Assembly (NCBI RefSeq): GCF_002008365.1
Contig: NZ_MRDL01000031.1
Span: 1 to 64,000, forward strand
Reading direction: 5' to 3'
DNA from: Rhizobium leguminosarum bv. viciae USDA 2370
GTDB lineage: Bacteria; Pseudomonadota; Alphaproteobacteria; Rhizobiales; Rhizobiaceae
Length of the DNA stretch: 64,000 nucleotides
Position 1 is the stretch's first letter; each line of letters starts with the position of its first letter. The notes beneath the pieces were generated by a model. It saw only the letters and a program-made list of their open reading frames with translations, searched no databases and was not told where the DNA came from. The translations under genes and the position numbers were made by a program. Shown in pieces: positions 8,436-16,404 of this stretch.

Positions 8436-8505
8436 TTGGCAGCGCTACCAATTTGCTGTTGGCAGCGCTGCCAAAATGAATTAATGAAAATGGCAGCGCT
8501 GCCAC
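8436..8505. promoter_or_regulatory. Three LacI-type operators in the divergent promoter
   Basis: Three palindromes sit between the repressor gene and the permease gene: TTGGCAGCGCTACCAA at 8436-8451, TTGGCAGCGCTGCCAA at 8459-8474 (perfect) and TGGCAGCGCTGCCA at 8491-8504 (perfect). Each has the central CG dinucleotide expected for LacI-family sites. Centre-to-centre spacing is 23 and 31 bp, about two and three helical turns, which suits binding by adjacent dimers on one face and control of both divergent promoters. Confidence 0.9.
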
Positions 8506-8518
8506 AAATGGCTCGGCG

Positions 8519-8550
8519 TGCCGCGGGAGGATCGACAGGAGACCGCGGCA
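8519..8550 (+). promoter_or_regulatory. Leader hairpin upstream of the permease gene
   Basis: TGCCGCGG (8519-8526) pairs perfectly with CCGCGGCA (8543-8550) across a 16-nt loop. It ends seven bases before the GGAGGAG ribosome binding site of the MFS gene. It may stabilise the mRNA or affect translation; no riboswitch class is recognised. Confidence 0.5.
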
Positions 8551-8569
8551 ACAATCGGAGGAGAAAATC

Positions 8570-9886
8570 ATGACGCTGCAGACGCAAGCGCCAGTCGTTG
8601 GCGCACATCCCGCTCAGACGCTCGAAGACCGTGCCTATGGCAAGGTATTCTGGCGCATCGTACCCTTTTTGATGCTGTGCTACGTGGTCGCCTATCTCGA
8701 CCGCGTCAATGTCGGCTTCGCCAAGCTGCAGATGTCGAGCGAGCTCGGCCTCTCGGAAGCCGCCTATGGCATCGGCGCCGGCATTTTCTTCATCGGCTAT
8801 TTTCTGTTTGAAGTGCCGAGCAACATCATCATGAACAAGGTTGGCGCACGGGTGTGGATCGCCCGCATCATGCTCACCTGGGGCGTCATTTCGGCCGCTT
8901 TCATGTTCACCTCTTCGGAAACCGTCTTCCATGTCCTGCGTTTCCTGCTGGGCGTTGCCGAAGCCGGATTTTTCCCCGGCATCATTCTCTATCTGACCGC
9001 GTGGTATCCGGCCCATCGCCGCGCCAGGATTATCACCACCTTCATGTCGGCGATCCCGATCTCCGCCATTTTCGGCAATCCGCTTTCGGGTCTCCTGATG
9101 GACAGTTTTCACGGCACGCACGGACTTTCCGGCTGGCAGTGGATGTTCCTGATCGAAGCCATTCCGGCCATTCTTTTCGGCGTTGCGACGTTGTTCTACC
9201 TTGATGATACGATCCAGGGCGCGAAATGGCTGAACGATGAGGAAAAAGGCGTGCTGACGGCCAATATCGAGGCGGAGAACCGGGCCAAGACCGCAAGCCC
9301 ACACAGCATCGGCGCAACGCTGACCGACCGTCGCGTCTGGCTGATGTGCCTGATCTATTTCTGCTTCGTGCTCGGGCAATATGGCCTGAATTTCTGGATG
9401 CCGACCATCGTCAAGGCCTCGGGCGTCAGCGGAAACCTCAATATCGGCCTGATTTCCGCGATCCCCTATATCTGCACATTCGTTGCCATGCTGGCGCTCG
9501 GACGTTCCGCCGACAGGCTGCGCGAACGCCGCTGGCACCTGGTCGTCCCGGCCCTCATCGCCGCCGGTGGTTTCGTTGCGGCGACGATGGCGACGAGCAC
9601 GACAGTCTCGATTGTCTGCCTCTCGCTGGCTGCTGCCGGCGCCATCAGTTGCGCGCCGCTATTCTGGTCGCTTCCGACGGCTTTCCTCGCCGGCACGGGC
9701 GCTGCGGCCGGCATTGCCTGGATCAATTCGGTCGGCAACCTCGCCGGGTTTCTCGGGCCGTTTCTGGTAGGCTATCTCAAAGACTTCACGGGCACCAACA
9801 GCGCCGGCATGTATCTGCTGGCGGCTGCCTTGGTCGTTGGTTCGCTGGCCGTGTTGACGGTTCCTGCGAAAACCGTCAATCGCTAA
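8570..9886 (+). CDS. MFS transporter, anion:cation symporter (ACS) type
   Basis: This 438-residue protein has the hydrophobic pattern of a 12-helix major facilitator. The first helix ends in YLDRVNVGFAKLQM, the signature of the ACS branch (tartrate, phthalate, glucarate and hexuronate permeases), and FFIGYFLFEVPSN and the loop between helices 2 and 3 agree. It sits in the inner membrane and most likely imports the four-carbon acid sugar handled by the adjacent genes, by proton symport. GGAGGAG precedes the ATG by seven bases. It is the first plus-strand gene after the three LacI-type operators. Confidence 0.9.
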   Translation: MTLQTQAPVVGAHPAQTLEDRAYGKVFWRIVPFLMLCYVVAYLDRVNVGFAKLQMSSELGLSEAAYGIGAGIFFIGYFLFEVPSNIIMNKVGARVWIARIMLTWGVISAAFMFTSSETVFHVLRFLLGVAEAGFFPGIILYLTAWYPAHRRARIITTFMSAIPISAIFGNPLSGLLMDSFHGTHGLSGWQWMFLIEAIPAILFGVATLFYLDDTIQGAKWLNDEEKGVLTANIEAENRAKTASPHSIGATLTDRRVWLMCLIYFCFVLGQYGLNFWMPTIVKASGVSGNLNIGLISAIPYICTFVAMLALGRSADRLRERRWHLVVPALIAAGGFVAATMATSTTVSIVCLSLAAAGAISCAPLFWSLPTAFLAGTGAAAGIAWINSVGNLAGFLGPFLVGYLKDFTGTNSAGMYLLAAALVVGSLAVLTVPAKTVNR

Positions 9887-9892
9887 ACCACA

Positions 9893-9920
9893 GCCCCTCC
9901 GGGATAGCACCCGGAGGGGC
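9893..9920 (+). promoter_or_regulatory. Perfect 11-bp intercistronic hairpin
   Basis: GCCCCTCCGGG (9893-9903) pairs perfectly with CCCGGAGGGGC (9910-9920) around a 6-nt loop, seven bases after the permease stop. No T-run follows. Its position between a transporter gene and the enzyme genes suggests partial attenuation or mRNA end protection rather than full termination. Confidence 0.7.
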
Positions 9921-9955
9921 GCAGACCTTTCCTCACAAGACTGGAGAACCTCCTC

Positions 9956-10900
9956 ATGCCACCGCTTGCTGAAAACTCGGGCTCGGCCGTTGTCGCAGCC
10001 GTCATCGGTCTTGGTTCCATGGGGCTTGGAATGGCCCAGTCGATGAAGCGCGCAGGTCTCGACGTCGTAGGATATGACATCACGCCGGCGGCGGTGGACC
10101 GCTTCATCGCCGACGGTGGACGTGGCGCGTCAACCCCTGCCGCTGCGGCAAAGGACGCCGACATCGTCGTCTCCGTGGTCGTCAACGGCGCGCAGACCGA
10201 GGCGGTGCTGTTCGGGCCCGAAGGTGTCGCACGTGCGATGAAGCCCGGCGCCGTCTTCATCTCGTCGGCCACCATGGATCCCGCGGTCGCACGCGATCTG
10301 GCACAGCGGGCGGAGGCTCTCGGCCTGCATTATCTCGACGCGCCGATTTCAGGCGGCGCGGCCAAGGCGGCGCGTGGTGAACTGACGATCATGGCGTCCG
10401 GCTCCATCCAGGCCTTCGACACGGCACGCCCGGGTCTCGACGCCATGGCCGGCAAGGTCTACGAGCTTGGCGACGAGGCCGGAAAAGGCGCGGCCTTCAA
10501 GATGATCAACCAGCTTCTCGCCGGCGTGCACATCGCCGCCGCCTGTGAGGCCATAACCTTTGCCGCCAAGCAGGGCCTCGACCTCGACAAGGTCTATGAG
10601 GTGATCACCGCTTCGGCCGGCAATTCCTGGATGTTCGAAAACCGCGTGCCGCATGTGTTGGCCGGAGACTATACGCCGCTCAGCAGCATCGAGATTTTCG
10701 TCAAGGATCTCGGTATCGTCCAGGACATGGCCCGCTCCGAGCGTTATCCCGTACCGCTCGCGGCAGCCGCCTTGCAGATGTATCTGGCCGCCTCCGGGGC
10801 GGGCATGGGCCGTGACGACGATTCCTCGCTCGCGCGGCTCTATGCCGAGCTTTCCGGCGCTGAATTACCCAGCTCCACCAAAGAGCCGCAGAGCCTGTAA
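9956..10900 (+). CDS. ltnD: L-threonate/D-erythronate-type 2-dehydrogenase (beta-hydroxyacid dehydrogenase family)
   Basis: The 314-residue protein has the beta-hydroxyacid dehydrogenase layout: N-terminal Rossmann motif VIGLGSMGLGMA, substrate loop DAPISGGAAKA, and the catalytic Lys in GAAFKMINQLL before the all-helical C-terminal domain. LtnD-type members oxidise L-threonate to 2-oxo-tetronate with NAD. The specific function is inferred from linkage to the isomerase (15 bases downstream), the kinase and the decarboxylase of the tetronate pathway; L-threonate versus D-erythronate cannot be decided from sequence. GGAG lies nine bases before the ATG. Confidence 0.87.
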   Translation: MPPLAENSGSAVVAAVIGLGSMGLGMAQSMKRAGLDVVGYDITPAAVDRFIADGGRGASTPAAAAKDADIVVSVVVNGAQTEAVLFGPEGVARAMKPGAVFISSATMDPAVARDLAQRAEALGLHYLDAPISGGAAKAARGELTIMASGSIQAFDTARPGLDAMAGKVYELGDEAGKGAAFKMINQLLAGVHIAAACEAITFAAKQGLDLDKVYEVITASAGNSWMFENRVPHVLAGDYTPLSSIEIFVKDLGIVQDMARSERYPVPLAAAALQMYLAASGAGMGRDDDSSLARLYAELSGAELPSSTKEPQSL

Positions 10901-10914
10901 AAGGAACGCTAGAC

Positions 10915-11691
10915 ATGCCGGTTTTCGCCGCCAACCTGACGATGATGTTCAACGAATGGGCGTTCCTCGACCGCTTCGACGCCGCAGCCGAAGCCGGCTT
11001 TGCCGCCGTCGAATACCTCTTTCCCTACGAAGCCACGCCGGAGGCGATTGCCGAACGGCTTGCCCGCAACAATCTGCAGCAGGCATTGTTCAACCTGCCG
11101 CCGGGCGACTGGGCAGCAGGCGAGCGTGGCATCGCGGCTCTTCCCGGACGGTTCGATGCGCTGAAAGCGGATGTCGAGCGGGCCCTGGACTATGCGGCGG
11201 CGACCGGCGTCAGGCGGTTGCATCTGATGGCAGGCATCGCCGACCCTCATGACCAAGACGCCGCCTCCTCTTATCGGCGCTCCGTCACCTACGCTGCCGG
11301 GCGGCTTGCGGAAAAGGGCATCGATCTCCTGCTCGAGCCGATCAACGGGCGCAACATGCCCGGATATTTCCTCAACGACTTCGCCGCGGCCGAGCGGCTG
11401 ATTGCCGAATGCGGCCTGCCGAACCTGAAGCTCCAGTTCGACATCTATCACCGCCAGATCATCCATGGCGACGTCACTATGGCGTTGCGACGCCTGCTGC
11501 CGATCACCGGCCATATCCAGATCGCCAGCGTGCCGTCACGCAACGAGCCGGACGGGGAGGAACTGAACTATCCCTATCTGTTCGGCGAAATCGACCGCCT
11601 GGATTACGACGGTTTCATCGGCTGCGAATACATCCCGCGCGGCCGCACATTGGACGGTCTTGGCTGGTTCAAACCTTTTGCACGGAGCTAG
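10915..11691 (+). CDS. otnI: 2-oxo-tetronate isomerase (hydroxypyruvate isomerase family)
   Basis: This 258-residue xylose-isomerase-like TIM barrel opens with the family's FAANLTMMFNEWAFLDRF and carries the metal ligands expected of hydroxypyruvate isomerase relatives: Glu in LLLEPINGRN, Asp in LQFDIYHRQ, and Glu in GCEYIPRG near the end. OtnI interconverts 2-oxo- and 3-oxo-tetronate. Its position between the 2-dehydrogenase and the kinase, with AAGGA upstream and only three bases to the kinase start, supports this over glyoxylate-pathway hydroxypyruvate isomerase. Confidence 0.9.
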   Translation: MPVFAANLTMMFNEWAFLDRFDAAAEAGFAAVEYLFPYEATPEAIAERLARNNLQQALFNLPPGDWAAGERGIAALPGRFDALKADVERALDYAAATGVRRLHLMAGIADPHDQDAASSYRRSVTYAAGRLAEKGIDLLLEPINGRNMPGYFLNDFAAAERLIAECGLPNLKLQFDIYHRQIIHGDVTMALRRLLPITGHIQIASVPSRNEPDGEELNYPYLFGEIDRLDYDGFIGCEYIPRGRTLDGLGWFKPFARS

Positions 11692-11694
11692 ACG

Positions 11695-12975
11695 ATGGCT
11701 ATTTTGCTCGGATCAATCGCTGACGACTATACCGGCGCTTCCGACCTCGCCAACACGCTGACGAAGAACGGTCTGCGCACGGTGCAGACGGTCGGCATCC
11801 CCGATCCGTCGCTCGCCCTGCCGGATGTCGACGCTGTGGTCGTTTCCCTGAAGATCCGCTCCGTCCCGGCCTCGGACGCCGTGGCGGCGGCGGCAAGCGC
11901 CGAGCGATGGCTGCGCCAGCGGGGCGCCGGCCATGTGCTTTACAAGATCTGCTCGACCTTCGATTCCACCGATGCCGGCAATATCGGTCCCGTCACCGAG
12001 GCCTTGAGCGAGGCGGCCGGCGGCGGCTCCGTGCTGGTGACACCCGCCTTTCCGGAAACGGGACGCACCGTCTATCTCGGCCATCTCTTCGTCGGCGGAC
12101 AGCCGCTGAACGAAAGTCCGCTCAAGGATCACCCCCTCAATCCAATGCATGACGCCAATCTCGTGCGGGTTCTCACCCGACAATCGCGCAATGCCGTCGG
12201 ACTGATCGATCTCACGACCATCGCGGCCGGACCCGGCGCCGTCAAGGCGAAGCTCGATGCTCTGCGCGCGGCAGGCGTCACTGCTGTTATCGCCGATGCG
12301 ATTTTCGAACGCGATCTTGAAACGCTCGGCGAGGTCGCGTTGAAAACGCCGGTGTCCAGCGGTGCGTCCGGCCTCGGCCTCGGCCTTGCCCGCGCGCTGG
12401 TCAGCTCTGGTCGAATATCGTCCGGCGGTGCAACGACGGCGGACGCCATTCGCCCTGTGGGCGGGCTGTCGGCGATCGTTGCCGGCAGTTGCTCCAAGGC
12501 GACGCTCCACCAGCTCGCCATCGCCGAACGGTCGATGCCCGTCCTGCGGCTCGACCCGGAACGGCTGCTTGCCGGTCCCGATGAGATCGCCGCGGCGATT
12601 TCCTGGGCCGGAGACCGCATCTCCGCCGGCCCCATCGTCATCGCCGCGAGTGCTGCGCCTGAAACCGTGTCCCGGCTGCAATCGCTATACGGGCGAGAGG
12701 CCTCCGGCCACGCGATCGAGACCGCGACGTCGATCATAGCAGCCGAACTGGTGGAGAGAGGCGTGCGGCGCCTTGTGGTCGCCGGCGGCGAAACCTCAGG
12801 CGCGGCGGTCGACAGGCTCGCCATTCCGGCATTTCTGATCGGCCCGGAGATTGCGCCTGGCGTGCCGGTGCTGCGCACAGTCGGCAATGCGCAGGGCGAC
12901 ATGCTTCTGGCATTGAAATCGGGGAACTTCGGAGGCGAAGATTTCTTTACGGCAGCGCTGGCGATGATGCACTGA
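11695..12975 (+). CDS. otnK: 3-oxo-tetronate 4-kinase (DUF1537 four-carbon acid sugar kinase)
   Basis: The 426-residue protein is a full DUF1537 kinase. The N-terminal domain opens with GSIADDYTGASDLANTL, which holds the substrate-binding aspartates, and YKICSTFDSTDAGNIGP follows. The C-terminal nucleotide domain ends in LVVAGGETSGA and a Gly-rich region. OtnK phosphorylates 3-oxo-tetronate at O4, giving the substrate of OtnC. It starts three bases after the isomerase stop and closes the operon, completing permease, dehydrogenase, isomerase and kinase. Confidence 0.93.
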   Translation: MAILLGSIADDYTGASDLANTLTKNGLRTVQTVGIPDPSLALPDVDAVVVSLKIRSVPASDAVAAAASAERWLRQRGAGHVLYKICSTFDSTDAGNIGPVTEALSEAAGGGSVLVTPAFPETGRTVYLGHLFVGGQPLNESPLKDHPLNPMHDANLVRVLTRQSRNAVGLIDLTTIAAGPGAVKAKLDALRAAGVTAVIADAIFERDLETLGEVALKTPVSSGASGLGLGLARALVSSGRISSGGATTADAIRPVGGLSAIVAGSCSKATLHQLAIAERSMPVLRLDPERLLAGPDEIAAAISWAGDRISAGPIVIAASAAPETVSRLQSLYGREASGHAIETATSIIAAELVERGVRRLVVAGGETSGAAVDRLAIPAFLIGPEIAPGVPVLRTVGNAQGDMLLALKSGNFGGEDFFTAALAMMH

Positions 12976-13126
12976 CATGCCCATCGCATGTCTATGAACT
13001 GTCGAGCGCCAGGACCCACCGCCAGGATCTGGATAGGACGCATATCGGTTGATTCTAGCATAAGATGCGGCGGCCGATGATAGCAAAGCCATAAGATACT
13101 GCCTGAACCATGGCCTTCAGACGATC

Positions 13127-13158
13127 TGCCCGCCGGCGCTCCGGCAGACTGGCGGGCA
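13127..13158 (+). promoter_or_regulatory. GC-rich hairpin immediately upstream of the GNAT gene
   Basis: TGCCCGCC (13127-13134) pairs with GGCGGGCA (13151-13158), with an alternative inner pairing GCCGG/CCGGC. It ends four bases before the ATG at 13163 and would bury that start, which favours the ATG at 13178 with its own AAGGA. It may also act as a terminator for the kinase operon. The rest of 12976-13126 shows no gene. Confidence 0.5.
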
Positions 13159-13177
13159 CGACATGAAGGACGCCCCC

Positions 13178-14014
13178 ATGCAAGCAAGTCAGATCGAAAT
13201 CGTCCCGTTCGGCCCGGACCATCTGGAAGCCGCCGTCGCGCTCTCCCGACAGGCGGGCTGGCCGCATCGGACGGAAGACTGGCAGTTGGCGCTCGCCTTG
13301 AGCGAAGCGATGGTTGCGGTCGAGGACGGCAAGGTCGTCGGCACCGTGCTCGTCACGCCATACAAGGGGGATTGTGCGACCATCAACATGGTCATTGTCG
13401 ACGAGACGATGCGCGGTCGCGGCCTCGGCCGCAGACTGATGGACGCCGCATTGCTGACCGCCGGAGACCGACCGCTGAGGCTGGTGGCGACGACGGCAGG
13501 CCTGCCGCTCTACCAAAAGCTTGGCTTCCGCGAGACGGGAACCGTGCTGCAGCACCAGGGCCTTGCCGGAGAAATGGCCGCGCCGATGGAAACGGAAGTG
13601 GCTACCGACGCCGATCTCGCTGCCATCGCGGGGCTCGACCGACTTGCCTTCGGCGCCGACCGTGAAGGGCTGCTCTCCTATATCGCCGGGATCGGCGAAT
13701 TCGCCGTCATTCGCCGCGACGGCCGCATTTCCGGGTTCGCTTGCCTGCGTCCTTTCGGCCGCGGCGAAGTGATCGGACCGGTGGTGGCCGCCGATCTCGG
13801 CGAGGCCAAGACACTGATCGAACATTTCATCGCCAGACGGCCCGGACGGTTCCTCAGGGTCGATACAACTGCCGAGACCGGGCTTTCCCCATGGCTCGCC
13901 GAACAGGGGTTCGCCCATGTCGGCGGCGGAATCACGATGAGAAAGCCGTTGGCCAACGACGCCGCCGATCCGACCGCCACCACCTTTGCCCTCGCCAGCC
14001 AGGCACTCGGCTGA
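13178..14014 (+). CDS. GNAT-family N-acetyltransferase with C-terminal YitH-type domain
   Basis: The first 130 or so residues are a GNAT fold: INMVIVDETMRGRGLGRRLMDAAL carries the acetyl-CoA pyrophosphate loop (R/Q-x-x-G-x-G/A), and PLYQKLGFRETG is the C-terminal GNAT strand-helix. The remaining 140 residues form a second, GNAT-like domain as in YitH/HolE-type proteins. Start 13178 is chosen because AAGGA at 13166-13170 lies seven bases upstream; ATG 13163 lacks a site. It is followed 13 bases later by an omega-aminotransferase, so an amine or amino-acid substrate is plausible, but unproven. Confidence 0.85.
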   Translation: MQASQIEIVPFGPDHLEAAVALSRQAGWPHRTEDWQLALALSEAMVAVEDGKVVGTVLVTPYKGDCATINMVIVDETMRGRGLGRRLMDAALLTAGDRPLRLVATTAGLPLYQKLGFRETGTVLQHQGLAGEMAAPMETEVATDADLAAIAGLDRLAFGADREGLLSYIAGIGEFAVIRRDGRISGFACLRPFGRGEVIGPVVAADLGEAKTLIEHFIARRPGRFLRVDTTAETGLSPWLAEQGFAHVGGGITMRKPLANDAADPTATTFALASQALG

Positions 14015-14027
14015 TCCGGAGATCTCC

Positions 14028-15404
14028 ATGTACAGCAATTCCCTCATCGAACTCGATCGCGCCCACCTCATCCATCCGGTCGCCTCCTACCGCGGCCATG
14101 AAAAGCTTGGCGTGCGCGTGCTCGCCTCTGCCAAAGGCGCGACGGTCACCGACGCATCGGGCAAGCAACTGATCGACGGCTTCGCCGGCCTCTGGTGCGT
14201 CAATGCCGGTTACGGCCACGAAAGCATCGTCGAGGCGGCGGCCCGGCAGATGCGGGAACTCCCCTATGCGACGGCCTATTTCGGCCTCGGCTCGGAGCCC
14301 GCGATCCGGCTTGCCGGCGAACTCGCCGACCGTGCGCCGGGCGATCTCAACCACGTCTATTTCACCCTTGGCGGCTCCGATGCGGTGGACAGCACGATCC
14401 GCTTCATACGCTACTACTGGAATGCCCGTGGAAAGCCTGAGCGCGATCAATTCATCTCGGTCGAACAGGGCTATCATGGCTCCTCGACGGTCGGCGCGGG
14501 CTTGACGGCGCTGCCCGCCTTCCATGCCGGCTTCGGCGTTCCCTTCGACTGGCAGCATAAAATTCCGTCTCACTACGCCTATCGCAACCCGGCGGGCGAT
14601 AATCCGCAGGCGATCATCGACGCCTCGCTTGCGGCGCTGAAAAGCAAGGTGGAGGCGATCGGGCCGGAACGAGTCGCCGCTTTCTACGTCGAGCCGATCC
14701 AGGGCTCGGGCGGCGTTCTGGTGCCGCCGACAGGCTGGATGAAGGCCATGCGCGAATTCTGCCGCGCGCATGACATCCTATTCGTCGCGGACGAGGTGAT
14801 CACCGGCTTTGGCCGCACCGGCCCGCTGTTTGCCTGCAGCGAGGATGAAGTCGTGCCCGATTTCATGACGACCGCCAAGGGCCTGACCTCCGGCTACGTC
14901 CCCATGGGCGCCGTCTTCATGGCCGATCACGTCTATGAAACGATTGCCGAGGGTGCGGGTGCTGCCGCTGTCGGCCATGGTTACACCTATTCGGCCCATC
15001 CCGTCAGCGCCGCGGTCGGCCTCGAAGTCCTGAGGCTCTACGAAAACGGCCTTCTCGAAAACGGCGTCAGGGCCGGCGCGCGGCTGATGCAGGGCCTGGA
15101 GTCGCTGAGGGATCATCCGCTGGTGGGCGACGTCCGTGGCCGCGGCATGCTCGCCGCCGTCGAGCTTGTGGTCGACAAAGTCAACAAGACGCCGTTGCCT
15201 GCATCCGCCGAACCCGCCCGCCGCATCTTCGATCGCGCCTGGGAGAACGGCCTCGTCATCCGCGCCTTCGGCAATGGCGTGCTTGGCTATGCTCCACCGC
15301 TCTGCTGCACCGAAACGGAGATAGACGCGATCGTCGAGCGCACCCGCATCACCCTGGACGAGACGCTGGAGGACCCGGATGTGCGTCGGGCGCTGCGGGC
15401 CTGA
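14028..15404 (+). CDS. Class III (omega) aminotransferase, PLP-dependent
   Basis: This 458-residue fold-type I enzyme has the class III signatures: DGFAGLWCVNAGYGH near the N-terminus, FTLGGSDAVDST for phosphate binding, VADEVITGFGRTG containing the pyridine-N aspartate, and the Schiff-base Lys in TTAKGLTSGYVPMGA. Such enzymes transfer the amino group of beta-alanine, putrescine, GABA, taurine or similar omega-amines to pyruvate or 2-oxoglutarate. GGAG precedes ATG 14028; an in-frame start 42 bases upstream would overlap the GNAT gene without support. It follows the GNAT gene closely. The HAD and peptide-type ABC genes lie downstream after 221 bases. Confidence 0.9.
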   Translation: MYSNSLIELDRAHLIHPVASYRGHEKLGVRVLASAKGATVTDASGKQLIDGFAGLWCVNAGYGHESIVEAAARQMRELPYATAYFGLGSEPAIRLAGELADRAPGDLNHVYFTLGGSDAVDSTIRFIRYYWNARGKPERDQFISVEQGYHGSSTVGAGLTALPAFHAGFGVPFDWQHKIPSHYAYRNPAGDNPQAIIDASLAALKSKVEAIGPERVAAFYVEPIQGSGGVLVPPTGWMKAMREFCRAHDILFVADEVITGFGRTGPLFACSEDEVVPDFMTTAKGLTSGYVPMGAVFMADHVYETIAEGAGAAAVGHGYTYSAHPVSAAVGLEVLRLYENGLLENGVRAGARLMQGLESLRDHPLVGDVRGRGMLAAVELVVDKVNKTPLPASAEPARRIFDRAWENGLVIRAFGNGVLGYAPPLCCTETEIDAIVERTRITLDETLEDPDVRRALRA

Positions 15405-15405
15405 G

Positions 15406-15434
15406 AATACCGCGAAACGGTCAGATTCGGTATT
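15406..15434. repeat. 7-bp inverted repeat after the aminotransferase gene
   Basis: AATACCG (15406-15412) and CGGTATT (15428-15434) are separated by 15 bases, with TT following. It begins two bases after the stop codon and could be a weak terminator. The rest of the 221-base gap holds no recognisable gene; a further short stem AAGGCC/GGCCTT lies at 15502-15531. Confidence 0.35.
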
Positions 15435-15625
15435 TTGTGCCGCCTCATGGCGCCTATTCGGCGAATCCGGTGCGGTGCAGGTGACACACTGAAATCAACG
15501 AAAGGCCTGGATCCCGGCACATGCGGGCCTTCCATATAAGAGCGGGACAATGACCCCGCCGGCGGAACAGAATTTTCTTCTTCGAGAACCGCGCTCCCAC
15601 CGGAGCCGAACACTGGGGAATTCAC

Positions 15626-16339
15626 GTGAGCAAGAGCCTTCCGGAATTCAAATATATGACCTTCGATGTTGTCGGCACGCTCATCGACTTCGAAGGCGGC
15701 CTCAAGACCTGCCTCGCCGAGATCGCGACCGAGGCGGGAACTGAAATCGACGGCGAGCAGGCGCTTGGCCTCTACCGTGCAGCCCGCTACTCCAAGGATG
15801 CCGACCTCTTTCCCGACGATCTCGTGCGCGTCTACCTGGCGATCGCCCCGAAGCTCGGCTTGCCCGCCGATCAAAAATATGGCGAACGGCTTCGGGATTC
15901 GGCGAAGGGCTGGAAGGGTTTCGCAGACAGCGCCGCAGCGCTGGCCAGTCTTGCGAAGGATTACCGCCTCGTTGCGATGACCAATGCCCGCCGCTGGGCA
16001 TTCGATTTCTTCGAGAAAGAGCTCGGCAATCCCTTTTATGCCGCCTTCACGGCGGATGATACGGGGACCGAGAAACCCGATCCCGCCTTCTTCGAGAGGG
16101 TGTTCGACTACGTCGCCTCGGAAGGACATTCGAAGGACGACATCCTGCATGTCGCCCAGAGCCAGTACCACGATATCGGGATTTCCAGGAAACTCGGGCT
16201 GACCAATTGCTGGATCGAGCGGCGACATGCTGAGAAGGGTTACGGCGGCACGATCGAACCGGCCGAGTTCACCAAACCCGATTACCATTTCACCTCGATG
16301 GCCGGCCTTGCTGATGCCGCGGCCGCCGCGCGCGCCTGA
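15626..16339 (+). CDS. HAD-superfamily hydrolase, type II haloacid dehalogenase-like
   Basis: This 237-residue protein starts with GTG (GGGGA upstream) and carries HAD motif I MTFDVVGTLIDF, motif II AMTNARRW, motif III Lys in DDTGTEKPDPAFF and motif IV VAQSQYHDIG. It is paralogous in type to the HAD protein at 5799-6467, though not close in sequence. Reaction is unknown; phosphatase or dehalogenase activity is typical. It sits directly upstream of the peptide-type ABC importer (65 bases), suggesting that it acts on an imported substrate or its product. Confidence 0.87.
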   Translation: MSKSLPEFKYMTFDVVGTLIDFEGGLKTCLAEIATEAGTEIDGEQALGLYRAARYSKDADLFPDDLVRVYLAIAPKLGLPADQKYGERLRDSAKGWKGFADSAAALASLAKDYRLVAMTNARRWAFDFFEKELGNPFYAAFTADDTGTEKPDPAFFERVFDYVASEGHSKDDILHVAQSQYHDIGISRKLGLTNCWIERRHAEKGYGGTIEPAEFTKPDYHFTSMAGLADAAAAARA

Positions 16340-16404
16340 CTTTGAAAGCAGATCGGGCCCGCCCGTAACGGGCAGCCCGCCACACAAGAAAAAAGGGGAA
16401 TGAG

